From positions 9,423,354-9,487,353 of the forward strand of contig CM052362.1 of the NCBI GenBank assembly GCA_028551475.1: a DNA stretch of 64,000 bases. The letters run 5' to 3'. Numbering within the stretch: position 1 is the first letter of the stretch; every line of letters starts with the position of its first letter. This DNA is from Casuarina equisetifolia (Eukaryota > Streptophyta > Magnoliopsida > Fagales > Casuarinaceae). The notes beneath the pieces were generated by a model, which saw nothing but the letters and a program-made list of their open reading frames with translations, did no database searches and was not told the DNA's origin. A program made the translations under genes and the position numbers. This document shows positions 33,979-46,100 of the stretch, in pieces.

Positions 33979-36900
33979 ATGCCTCCACGCGCCGTGAAGC
34001 GGCCCTCCACGGCCACCACCACTGCTCTCAAGAAGAGGCCAGCAGTCCGCTCCTACGATCCCGATGCAGCACGGGACCCCTCGGCGGCTCTTTCTTACGG
34101 TATCACTCTCATGGACTATTTGGCTCTGGAATTTTTTCGTCGTCTGATCAAGGAATAGAATTTTGCTTTAAATGAGTAGTAATTAGGGTTTTATCCTCTC
34201 TTTGGTTGCTTTTAAATTTAGGTGAAGCAAATCGATTTACCGTGTTCGAATTTACATCTTTATTCTATAAACTTTTTGCCCTATTGTGCCTGGTGTTTAC
34301 CTAATTGACCTTGAATAGAAGTTCTAATATGTGGACATACGTAAAAGAGTTTCGTCGAAAATGTTAGCAACCGTTAATTTGGGTATATTCAGCATATTGA
34401 AGGAGCCAAAAACGATATCTTTGATGTATACTTATTTTTTATTCTTGGACAATTATGCCTCCTACCTTGTTTTCTAGGCTTGCCTTGAACCTCATGCATA
34501 GTTGCAGTTATGTGTGGATTCTTGTGATGGCATGAAATTTTGTCAAAAAAATGGAAAAGAGGAATTTCTTTCTGACAATAGGAGGATTATTACTTCCTGT
34601 ATCAGACAAATCAGGCTCGGAAAGATTGGATCTTGAAGACGATGATCAACGGTTTGAAATAGAAGAGGATGCTGGTGAAAGTTTAGTGATGGAAGAGATT
34701 GCGAATATAAGTGGTGGGAATGAGGAAGATGGGGCGGGAAGAATTGATGGCGAGAGTGTGATTGAAGAAATTATTGAAGTTGAGGTAGAGGACGAGGAAG
34801 TGGAGGAAGAGGAAGAGGAGGTAGAATATGTTGGAGATGAGCATGGAGACGAAGCACATGAATATGAGGAGGAGCATCATGACGTAGTTAAAGAGAGGAG
34901 GAAGCGTAAGGAGTTTGAGGTCTTTGTGGGAGGATTGGATCGGGATGCCACTGAGGAGGATCTTACAAAGGTTTTTAGTCAGGTGGGTACAATTACTGAA
35001 GTGAGACTTTTGAAGAACCCACTAACTCAGAAGAACAAGGGCTTTGCCTTTTTGCGGTTTGCGACTGTTGACCAGGCTAGACGGGCTATTTATGAATTGA
35101 AGCATCCAGTGGTACTCATTTTTCTGACCCATTCCTGTTGTTATTCATTCTAGTTGAGGTGCTATTAGAAATATGTTATTTGTGATGAATTGAGAAAGAA
35201 AAGAGATCTTTCAATGGTCTAGGATGCTCCTCTCACTTCTATTTTATGAACTCAACTATTTGCTAATTTTTAGTCTTCAAATGAAGAATTTGTTTCTTAA
35301 GATGATCTCTCTTTTTTCAAGTGCCAAGATGATCCTTCTTTTTTCAAGTGCCAAGATGATCCTTCTTTTTTTAAGTGCTAAGCTGGTTTAAGGACATAAT
35401 TAAAAAAATGAAAGGGTTATTAATTGTCAGCAAGATGATCTCATATGAGTTTGAAATTTTAACTGTCAGGTCAATGGGAAGCAATGTGGTGTGGCTCCAA
35501 GTCAGGATAGTGACACTCTCTTTGTTGGTAATATATGCAAGACATGGGCAAAGGATGTTGTACGTGTTCTGAGTTCTTGTTGCTGCTGTGGCTTTGAAGC
35601 CACTCCTTTTCACTGAGTAATTAGGTTGTGTGATTTTGCTTATGCTGGATTGTTGCCTTTTGATTTCAGCTGAAAGAAAAGCTCGAGTATTATGGTGTCT
35701 ATAAGTATGAAGACTTGACACTAGTGGAGGATGTGAACAATGAGGGGATGAATCGAGGCTTTGCCTTTTTAGATTTCTCATGCAGGGCAGATGCCTTGGA
35801 AGCATGCAAGCGATTGCAAAAAAGGGATGTTGTGTTTGGTACTGATCGAACAGCAAGGGTTGCATTTGCAGACACCTTCATTGAACCAGATGATGAAATT
35901 ATGTCACATGTATATATTTCTTTCTTGTCTTAATCTTTTTGGTTCTTATGGAATTACACAATTTAGAGCTTAAATATGTCATGAATGGATAGAAAGAGAG
36001 CATCTGTGTGATGTGTTGCTTGCTTCTTGGTGTATGATCTTATCACTTGTAAAAGAAAAATATTTTCTGTCTGTAATATGTTAGTCTTTGACTGTTCTTG
36101 GTGTTTTGCCTCCACCCCTGAGACATGCATGCGTAATACTGGACCTGTCATGTGTAATTGGTTATTGAAATTTGGACATTTTTCCTTATTCATGGCTATC
36201 ATTTTATCTTATCTGCTGCATACTCATTGTTGTTTGGTTCTCAGTATCAAATTTGAGCTTCCTTGTATCTCATTACTGAATGTGGTATGTTTCCAAGATA
36301 TTGCAGTTTGTCCCATATTTTGGTAGCCTTTATCTTTATCTTTATCTTTATGTGTACATAGATTGTGCTATTTTCAATGACTCTTTTTTATATGGATTAG
36401 AAACAATAGCATGACAGCTTTTCATTATTAGGAACTAAAGCTAGAAATCTTGCTAATTGCACTCTGGGGCTCTTAGCAGTGGCTATAATGTATTTGTCTT
36501 GGCCTTTTTCAGGTAAGGACAGTATTCCTTGATGGTTTGCCTCCTGTTTGGGATGAGGATCGTGTCAAGAACCATCTTAAAAAGTTTGGAAATATTGAGA
36601 AGGTTGAACTTGCTCGGAATATGCCAGCTGCCAAAAGAACTGATTTTGGTTTTGTAACATTTGACTCTCATGATGCGGCAGTGGCTTGTGTTAATGGTGT
36701 TAATACTGAATTTAGTGAAGGAGATAGGAAGGTATGTCACATGTTTTCTGATCTTATGTTTATTGCTTGACTTCATCCTTGTTGCAATTATTATTATTAT
36801 TATTTATTTTTTATTTTTTTTCTAATTGTGGTGGAGGTTGCATTTCCTAAATCCATTGTTAAAATGAACATAATTAGGTTTCAAGTGATAAAAGTTAGAA

Positions 36901-39284
36901 GGTATCTAAAGTGGGGGAAAATATAACGTAGAAGATGTAAGCATGATTTTGCTTCTATGCGTCTCTTCAAATCAAGCATATGATCCTTAATTAGAACAGC
37001 TCTAAAATAAAATTCTAGAAGAGTTGTCGATTTAGAAAAATGTGGGGGTGGGGGGAGAGTAAACTTTGAAATTTTTGATGAGCTTCAATCTCCCTTAATG
37101 TCAGTGGTGGGGTGATGTACACTATCTGGAAAGTGTCAAGATAAAGAACAAGATGAATGACTGCCTAGAAATACTAAGCAGTTAAGCACTTTTTAAGCTG
37201 TCAAATTTCTTGATGTTTTTCTTTTTGGAAAAGGAAATAATAAGATAAAAAAATCATGGGGTTATGTAGCTATGGATGTGAGTCTTATTCATTCTTATTT
37301 TATGATTTTAGTTTGCCCTTGAATTTTGTAACAGTCTCTTATGGTAGTTCATTATGGTTACTGATAATACTGAATTGGAATTTATCCATATTTGATGCCT
37401 TTGTAGCAGTCTAGCAAAATGCATTGGCAAGCTAGACTCCACATACTTTAGATTCACCAAGATAAGTGCAATTTTTTCAGTTAAAGGTGCGGGCAAGATT
37501 GTCTCGACCACGCCAAAGAGGCAAATCAGCTAGACAGGCTCGAGGAGGCTATATTGTCACACATGGCAGTGGCCGGGGTGGCAGGGATCCTTGGGGCTCC
37601 AGTAGTTCACGTGGTGATCCATACAGGTCTATGGATCGTGGTGGGAGAAGCATTCGAAGTCATGGTTATATTGATGGGGTTCCTCGCCGATCATATGGTT
37701 CAAGGGGCAGACATGAAGTACCATATGGAGTTCGGAGTGGACGGCAATTTTCTCCACAAGAGAGATCATATGTTAGAAGGTCCAGTGGTATGATGACCAT
37801 CTGTAATCATAGCCATTCTGTAATTTCCCCTCCCTGCCATGCTGGCACCGCCCCTACTCTTTCTCCCTCTTCCTCCTTTTTTTCCCTGGTTCATTCTTGT
37901 CTCTTTTGGAATAATTCTAGGAAATGGAAGGACCAGCTCAAAGAGGGACTATATCCTGGATGAAGAAATTTTTTCCAGGCCATCTGAGTTTGAGAGAGTT
38001 CCCATTGATGGACACCCTTACAGAGATGTTTACCCTTCACGTGGATCTGGCTACTTAAGGAGTCCTCCAAGGAAAGTTTCTCATGCTGCTGCTCGTAGAC
38101 CACCTCCTTGCGATAATTATGGCTATGATGTATACATGGAACGGCCCTTAAATTTTCATGATGTTCACCTCAGTGATTATACTTCAAATCCCAGCACAAA
38201 GCGTCCTTATTCTGATATTGTCAGTGAACTTTGAATATCTCTATGCTCAATCTGTTATGTTTGTCATCTTTCTTTATTAATCCTAACCCTGGTTCTTTAG
38301 GAGGAGGTTCATCCTCGTTATGCTGAAGCTCCAGTTAGGCAATCACGAGCTTGTTTTGATTATGGGGGAAGCAGTTCTGACTTGCCTTACAGTGACAAGT
38401 CTTACACAAGTAACTCTACAAGGTTGCCTGTTGCTTTGGTGCTTTGATTTTCTTCTTGTCTTGTGTAGTATCGATTATTTTTGTCTCTGTAGTTGCCTTT
38501 TTTTTTTTTTTAAAACAAATAAGTTTTTGGTTCTTTCTTCTTCTGATTGCCTTCATCCTGGATTGACTAGACTCAGTAATTGTTAATTTTGAAATGTCTA
38601 TGGTGTAATCACTTCCAATATTTTCTATTTTAAAACTCTGTTTAGAGGCAAACAAAATTAATCTTAGCGTACAAAACATCAATTTATGTATCATTGTACT
38701 AATTTTCCCAAAACTGATTGTTTTTCTGGGACTGAGCAAGTTTGTTGTTTTTCTTATCCTTCTCATTGTTAATTTGTGACTTATTTGGCTGATTTTGTAG
38801 CGAATATGTAAGGCTGGGACACAGGTCTCGTTATGTGTATGATGAAGATAGTCGGAGGTCTGCAGGGCATTCTCATGAACTGTATGATACAAGACCAACC
38901 GTTGGGTACAGAAGAGGTACTTGAAACGAGACACACCATATATATATAAATAAATCATCCTTGTTCTATTTGCTAGTTATATATTTGATATTGTTTCTAG
39001 GTTCAGTTATGACAGACAAGATTAGTAGAAGAGATGCAGAAAGGATGTCTTCCAGATATCGAAGGGACTATGTTTCTGGGGATTATGTGCCTTCTCAATC
39101 AGATGTATGGTTATGCTATTCTGAAATTTGGTTTTTTGCCTTGATTTGTAGGTTTATAAATTTTCTTACTTGAGTAACTTAATTACATTTGCAGAGAGCT
39201 GCAGGTGAATACCCACTTGAGTACTCCACGCGGCAATTGGATGATGAATACATAAGTGGCAGAGGTTCCAGCTCCTATTATTAG
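33979..39284 (+). CDS. hnRNP Q/R (SYNCRIP)-like RNA-binding protein with three RRMs and RGG-rich tail
   Basis: Exons: 33979-34099, 34606-35111, 35470-35559, 35670-35909, 36513-36731, 37481-37787, 37921-38219, 38301-38422, 38801-38916, 39001-39104, 39195-39284. They give 737 residues, in frame at each junction. A basic N-terminus (MPPRAVKRPS) precedes a strongly acidic tract (about 50-130). Then come RRM1 (about 144-218; VFVGGL, KGFAFLRF), RRM2 (about 225-306; LFVGNI, RGFAFLDF) and RRM3 (about 321-400; VFLDGL, DFGFVTF). The C-terminus is rich in Arg, Gly, Ser and Tyr and ends SGRGSSSYY. Three RRMs after an acidic domain is the SYNCRIP/hnRNP R plan; I recall an Arabidopsis relative of about 800 residues (At2g44710). 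It probably binds mRNA in the nucleus, but targets cannot be told. The start is the first ATG of the leader. Confidence 0.92.
35299..35379. repeat. 27-bp minisatellite, three units
   Basis: AAGATGATC followed by a C/T-rich run and AAGTGC(C/T) occurs at 35299, 35326 and 35353 in intron 2 of the RRM gene. It is a simple intronic tandem repeat. Confidence 0.95.
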
Positions 39285-41570
39285 GTGAGTTTGCTTTTGG
39301 TTATTTTAAGACCTTGTGTGAGTGTTATTCAGCCAAAAGAAAAGGGAAAGGACTTTGTATGGATGTGTATGAATTAGCACATTTTGCATATAAAAACCAG
39401 CCTCTGAAGTTGGAGTGCTCCTTCTGGAGGTTGATTTAGTGGTTATCCTGGAGACTCATGTATATTACCAGAATGAGCTTGGTATTGAGCACAATGCTTG
39501 CTATTATTTGAAGACCTTAAGAGGAAATGCTTGCCTTGTCCAACGTATGATATGTACTTGGTTTTAGCGTAGGAAGCTTAGAGGAATGACGTCTGCAGTG
39601 TTAAGAGATTACAAGGATATTTGAGAATTATGCTGTCTTTCACTCTTTGGCTAACAAGGGAGGGAATGATAGATCATGGACTTGTTGTACACAAAACTGA
39701 AGCTCATGCTGCTGATTCTCTGTATGGCATTACCTAGTAGGTGGGTAAGTTAAGAAGGTTTTAAAACAGCACTTGTGGTTGTATGTTGTTTATGATCTTG
39801 GGTATTTGTGGAACTCTAATTATAAACTTCATGGGATGGCTTATGTGATGGATAACAAATAATGTTCTTAAGTTAGTTAAAAAAATTGAAGTGGGATGAT
39901 GAATATCTAAAAATGACGTTGTGGGAGCTAGCCCCTTAAAAGGCTTTTTGTACATTTAATTTCTCCTGGTATCTACCTTCTTCTTGTACTTCCATTGACG
40001 CGCATCTGGATTAATGATGGAAACTCAAAGAAGTTTATCTACTATATGTGTTAGGAGGACTTGCAATGCACAGGGTTTTTTATAGCAGCAAGGTTGCTTG
40101 ATGAGTAAAGTTTGTGAATGATTGTACTGAGTTCAAATGGTTAGTGATTAAATTTGCCGAGAAGTTTGCTTGAATTTACAATGGTGGAAGCCACAGCTTC
40201 TTGGCTTTGGGATGTGATTTTTGTGAGACCATTATTTTCAGCTGATCACTACAATGAACTCATTCATTTTGATATAAGTTGTTTAGTACTTTGGTAGCTT
40301 ATGACTTTTAAAGAAATTGGTCTCTTGATGATTCCAAGGAATAAACATCGGATAGCTATCTGCATAATTGTGATTGTCCAGAAAGCAGTAATTCCTGGGG
40401 AAAAAAGGCATGATTTATCCAGGATTATGGATCTGAAAACAGTATATAGAAATTTTTATGGTTCTGCTGATCTTGTTTTGGCTGATTTCAGTGGTATCAG
40501 TATTGCTTTTAGTAATCTTCGCACATCATGTTATACTTCTTATATATTGAGATCCAGGAGTATGTTTATGCCATTAGAACTTGAAAAGGGGAAAAAAAAA
40601 AAACAAAAAAATTTAAAGAAACAAACCATAAAGAGTTGACGTCCTGGAGTCTAATAGTCAGTTGTGAATGCTTGATTGATCATGTGAAGATTGCATTGAT
40701 AGAGTTGTTCCTTGCAATCTGCATGTATGTAGTTTACAAGCATTAGGTTGCTATTACATCTGAAGGGCATAAACAATCTGGCAGTCGTTTGAATCCTTGA
40801 TGCATATGCTAGGATGACCTTATTGATGCCAAGAACTGTTGTAATCTCGTTGGCATCTGACTGTGAAAGTGGCTATTTTTGTTCAACTTCTCACAAGGGG
40901 CTGGTCACGTTGTGTGGGATTCAATAATGCAAAGGGGCAATACACGGTAGTGACAAAATCAAAGGGTCACTGATACCTGTGGCGTTATTTCTAGGGGATA
41001 AATCTATAAATTTTATGATTCAGTGGCTTCTCTTGGATGTGAATCGATTGAGTAAATTTCGCCAAGGACAACTGTAGCTTGAAAATTCACAAATTGCCCC
41101 TTAAATTTTTGTAGTTTTTCAATTTTTAACTGGCTGATATTTGGGATCTTGTTCTTGTTGATATGAACAGTAATCATAAGGTTTTTGACTTTGTTAATGC
41201 TGCCCATTGTTCAGTAAACGAAATTTCTGTTGACTGTGAAAATGGGTGGAATTTTGTTATTGCGATTTTAGTGCTGCGCCAAAAATGAGGCCTTTTGACT
41301 TGATCAACGTTTTGTTCAATGAAGTGAAGGATAAAAGTCACCGCTAATTTGAGTTAACAAAGCAGCTTAACTTAAAAAATTAGTAATTAAATCCTTGCCA
41401 TGCTTAAGAGTTCTGGAAGAAAATCAGAAAGTCGTGGAATTTGACGGAGCAAAGCACATTTTTCGGATAACAAAGTCAAGTAACCTTAAAACTTCCAATG
41501 CTGACCGATAGTGATAAAAATTTTCAATCCATAGATGAATTCGACCTCTGTTAAGTTGTTTGTGCTATAT
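39285..41570. other. 3' region of the RRM gene and intergenic DNA
   Basis: A donor-like GTGAGT directly follows the stop codon, so the first part may be a 3' untranslated intron; I could not fix its acceptor. A 112-codon frame at 40301-40639 has a poly-Lys end from an A-run and no family resemblance. Nothing else was recognised. Confidence 0.45.
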
Positions 41571-42077
41571 TTACATCTTTTTCTCCGTTGGAACGTGTTC
41601 TACTGTTTGTGTTGCTGGGGATGTTGGAGTGTGCACCAACTGCAATAGTTGAGCTTTCTCATAGATTCCCTTCGCATCTCTTACCCTATCCCTTCTTTGA
41701 ATTGTGATTTTTTCAAACTCAATCCTAAACAATACCATTGGTCCTCTAGGAAACTTCAATCTCTTGGTATGGTCATTGCTTACGTCCTCAATAGCTACTG
41801 CAGCTACAAGACCTTTTTTGCGTTCCAACTCTTCGCAGCCGTTATTAGTCACTGTGCCTATTGTTGCCATCACAGTCACCACATCATGATTATGTCGGGT
41901 TAGTGAAATAAGCTTCCGGCTGCATTTACTCCAGAGCATACCATGCTTACCAACCCCATCTTTGCTGCTGATGTTGAAATTACTAATCATCAAGATGTTA
42001 AACGAAGGAAGCTTATGTCTTTCTATACCAAGGGAGCTATTTTCTCGTTTTGCGCATCTTTCGATGCTGTTGTTCAT
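41571..42077 (-). CDS. Unassigned 168-codon open frame
   Basis: This is the longest open frame in the window not explained by a known gene. The product is basic, with clusters such as RHNHDVVTVMATIGTVTNNG, RLKFPRGPMVLF and QRRDRVRDAKG, and has no signal peptide or membrane segment. I do not recognise the family. There is no obvious splice partner upstream or downstream. It could be a small single-exon gene, a fragment of a decayed mobile element or chance. The opposite strand also stays open for shorter runs here, which weakens the case. Confidence 0.25.
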   Translation of the reverse strand: MNNSIERCAKRENSSLGIERHKLPSFNILMISNFNISSKDGVGKHGMLWSKCSRKLISLTRHNHDVVTVMATIGTVTNNGCEELERKKGLVAAVAIEDVSNDHTKRLKFPRGPMVLFRIEFEKITIQRRDRVRDAKGIYEKAQLLQLVHTPTSPATQTVEHVPTEKKM

Positions 42078-43102
42078 TATGATATGCAGGACCTTGCTCC
42101 ATTTTTCGCTGAGCTTAGCTCTTGCCTTTTTTGTGATGGGTTTAAATGATTAGTGGATTTGTTTATGGCTTTGCCTTTCAGATCGAGAGCCAAAAGAAAA
42201 AAAAAAAAGGAACAATTTTTAATAAATAGTAAAATCGAGATTTTCTTATACCTTTGAAGTTTTGGCTTCCGTAATACAATGGGATGTAAAAATACTTATT
42301 TTCGTCATACTCTCGATCACAATTACGCTGTACCCCACACTAAGGGCGTCATATTTGAGATCCAGAAAGAGTTCTCGTGTCTGCTCTTGTACCTGAAATT
42401 TTTTTGGGTTAAAACTACTTTTAACACTTGCTACATGATCAATCATGAAACGTTACCCACCATTGTAACAACCTTCGTATAGATTGTTACAAGTTTCTTA
42501 ATGGAAGTATGCAGATTATAACACTTCAAAAGTTTTTAATTGTACTTATCTTTCGAAATATTGTGGGTTTACTTATTCCATTCTCATCTGCTCCTATATG
42601 AGCGTATAAACTCGAGCCACACTCACTTATGTTTCCTTTTGATTTATGCTATTTAACATAAAGGTTATTAACATTATGATTTTATCAATAAATGTGTTGG
42701 TATAATAATTTTTAAATGTACAATAATTTTTAACATGATAAGATATCAGAGTTAGTTTAAGAATACAATTTTTGTTCGTAAGTTTACAAATGAATGTATT
42801 ATTCCTATGACAAAGCCAACAATTTATGTTGGCCAAAAAAATGATTTTCTTACATAGCCTTTATTTGGCCTTCTGCACACCGTGCTCGAGTGCGTTGCTC
42901 GCTGCAAACAAGTCCTGAAATCTCAAAGTTATTCTTTCCCTAACATCAAAGGGCAGTCTGACAACTCATGCTTTTTCTCCATGATCGAGTCTTCGTTACT
43001 AACTCCAGCAAGCAGTGCAGCACGCATCAGACTTGTTTTCCGGTAACCAATCTTTGATATCCATCGTAGACAATGTCACTAGATTATCAGATGCTGGAAG
43101 CC
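42078..43102. other. Intergenic stretch and 3' region of MENA
   Basis: An A-run lies near 42197. Its right end should hold the MENA 3' untranslated region (minus strand). No other feature was recognised. Confidence 0.5.
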
Positions 43103-46100
43103 TCAAGAGAATATAAGCTTTTGAACATGACCTTTGTTGATCATTCTAGCCACCACCAGTCCAGAAGCTAATGCAGTTCCGAATAGCGCGTGCAATCTCA
43201 CACAGTAGTACTTAGCCATGAAGATCTTCTCTTTGTCCTGTAAAGTAACTTCCACAAAACTAAATCAATGTTTGCAGTAAAGAAGGAAGAAAGAATAGGG
43301 TCCACATCCGCTCTGCTTTCGGATTTTAATCTTTATATCTTCCCACTATGGTTTTTTTTTTTTTTCTTTTTTCTTCAGCAAATTCGCATCTTTCCTAGAA
43401 AATTGGTGTGTTCTAACGGCTATATAAGAAAGAGAGAGGTTCTAAAACCCAAGACATGAGGCATCTTACAAGTTTACCACTGACCTTGTGGTTATCTTCA
43501 ACAAATCTTATGACCATTTTTCCAATGGGCAAAGTTGAAGCACAGAAAAGCTGGCATGGACCATTAGTTTATAGAATGAGTAACCAAACAGGTAGAAAGT
43601 TCAAGGAAAAGGAGACATAAAGAATAAAGTGATATTTTCTCAAGAATTCACAAATCGAAAGACTTACAACAGAAGGAAAAGGGAGAGCCTTGATCAGTCC
43701 AAAGGCAAACAAAAAGAAGTAAAGTGCTATAACAGCCACCTTCACTACCTTTGAGCCTCCTCTGGTGCCAAGCCTTACCTGCCAACAAATATGAAAATAC
43801 AGGTAACATAGAAAACATTGATTGTTTCTCTTTCAATTTCTTAAACAGTTGAAGTTCAGTTAAGATTATTCACCAGAGGGGACATTTTTCCAACAGCCAT
43901 ATCTCCTTCCACCTGAATGTACATAATCCATGTAAGCTGATATAGTCAATCACAAAGATTTATGGGAATTCATGGTTAAAAAGAAGTAAACTACCTGATG
44001 AAAGTGGCTACAGAAAAGGATTAGTGCTGTAGTGAGGCCAACAAGGACTGATGCAGAAAGAATTGTGACACTTAAGGGAAGATAGTTCATCACACTGTCA
44101 AAACTAGAAGTCATAATCATACGCATGCCAAACAGAAATCAAAGCTATCTATGGCTCTGAAATCATTTAGCTCAAACAACCTTGTGGTGCCCTGCAACAG
44201 GTAAAAAGCAGTAGTTGCAAATGGGCCAAATGCAGCAAAGCACAGCGGCTCTCCCAATCCTTGGTAGCCTAACCGAAATGGCGGGCACTGCAGTAGAGAC
44301 ATATCAAACGGGTGTGTTAAAGCTCGTTATTTCTCATAAGATTCCAACCATAAGCTCAACTCCAGCCTTTAACACTAGAACTTAGCCAGTACGAAAGCAA
44401 TGCAAAAAGTAGTTACCAACAGAGAAGTAAGTTGTTATAAATACTTCAGAATCCAGGGTTTGATGAACCTTCTACCACTTAAAAGGAATGAAAGGTTCAA
44501 AATGAACAGCATAAAAGCCAAACACAATGTTCTAGAGAAGCGTGGGATTTTTTTTTCTTTTTTCTTTTTTGGATAAGAGGTGCATCTAAAGGTGCATCTA
44601 AGTAGCATATAAAACTGTTGATATTAGTTCTTGCATCTAAGATTTAGAATCATTCTTTCACTTCCAAAAGTTCCAACAGGCATGTTTATACCTGATATAT
44701 GTAGCCGCAAGTAATTGCACATGCCAACAATATTATTGAACGGATACTTCCAGCCTCCACAGATGCCCAAGTCAGCCCCATAAAACCAAGACCAAGAAAC
44801 AAATAAGCAGCAATTAAGGTTCCTGTACGCCTTCCCAAATCCAATACTGTAATTAGGAAGCCTTCGTTTTACACTAAATTGTAGAAGGCATGGAAAATTA
44901 ATTGTAAAAAACAAAAAATCCAAAACATCCAAAAATATTAAATGGGACTTACCAGCCAACTAGATTTACGACAGATTCTTTTTTGTGCTTATCTACTCCT
45001 GTGTCATAATCATAAACATCATTGCTGAAGAGGCCAAGGGAAACTGGTTAGCATAGTTCTGTCGTAAAGATAGTTGGGATGAGGGAATCAACGACTTATA
45101 GACATCAATACACAATGATATGTGTTGGAGTATTGAGTTATACTATTCATATGATTCTACACATGCAATGAGCTATGCATTTAACGGGTATCAATCAAAT
45201 GGTGGGATCCAACCAGATCACCTTCTCTTGCAATAACCAACCCAATAACAGCCAACTTATGGTTAATTTCAAAGAGAGAGAAAGAAATTGGGATTAAAAA
45301 AAAAAGAAAAAGAAAAAGAAATCTGATTGATTCTTATTTGAGATACATTGTCATTTTTGCTTCTAAACCTATTACAAAGGTAGTATCATCTATGCCAGTG
45401 TGATTTGGTTGTTTGAATGTTGTTGGAAATCTGACTTCAGATCTAGGTTTCTCCAGAGTAAGTTGGTATCCGAAATCCGGAGCTCTGTTCTATGATAGCA
45501 TGGATATGCATAGAAAAGCCGGTTTGGTGGTTTGGAAGGAGAAAAAGCAGCACCATGAAAGGAAGGAACTTAGCAGGATCTAGCTTCTCAATTATGGCAT
45601 CTTTGGTCTTAATGAGTAAAGTTCTTTCACTGGAGCACATGCATGAAACGAGATCTGGAGTCTTGAAAAGTGCTGGAGGTTAAGTGGGAGGCAAGTGCGT
45701 GCTTTCTTCACACTGCAGGAAACTGGAATACTTAACTATTCATCCAAGCTTGCTCAGACACATCTGACACTTAAGTCACTCCGTAAAATGGTAAATATTA
45801 CTAACCTTAAATTAAGCCATGTGATTATAAGAACCGAGGAAGCCAAGAGAACAAAATAACGATGGGCTGAGCAGATGCCCGTCTGAAAAAAAGCAGCTGC
45901 ACTACCTACCTGTTTGTGGGCATAAATAAGAAGAGATTAAGCTATAAACAAGCTGTACATGATTTAAACTGCAGCAAAAATGAGATTAGTGCTTTTTTGA
46001 GATTCTGGTTCCAATTGACAGCAGCATACTAAATTTTCAGTAGGAAAAAGTAAAGTGAGCAGGTGGATGAAGACTGAAAACTTTACGCCAAATAAGCACA

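Noticed and set aside
34683-34880. Minus-strand frame rich in Leu, Phe and Ile
   Set aside because: It is the antisense of the acidic Glu/Asp coding tract of the RRM gene.
35371-35865. 164-codon minus-strand frame
   Set aside because: It is antisense to RRM exons 3 and 4, whose plus frame is a clear RRM; its composition is that of a shadow frame.
36027-36326. 99-codon plus frame
   Set aside because: It lies in RRM-gene intron 4, overlaps a minus frame, and has no family resemblance.
38416-38958. 180-codon minus-strand frame
   Set aside because: It is antisense to an intron and exon 9 of the RRM gene, with a poly-Lys run from a T-run and no recognisable domain.
40301-40639. 112-codon plus frame downstream of the RRM gene
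   Set aside because: It ends in poly-Lys from an A-run, has no family match and no splice context that would make it an RRM-gene exon.
45443-45683. Open frames of about 65 codons on both strands
   Set aside because: They lie inside a MENA intron, overlap antisense, and match no family.
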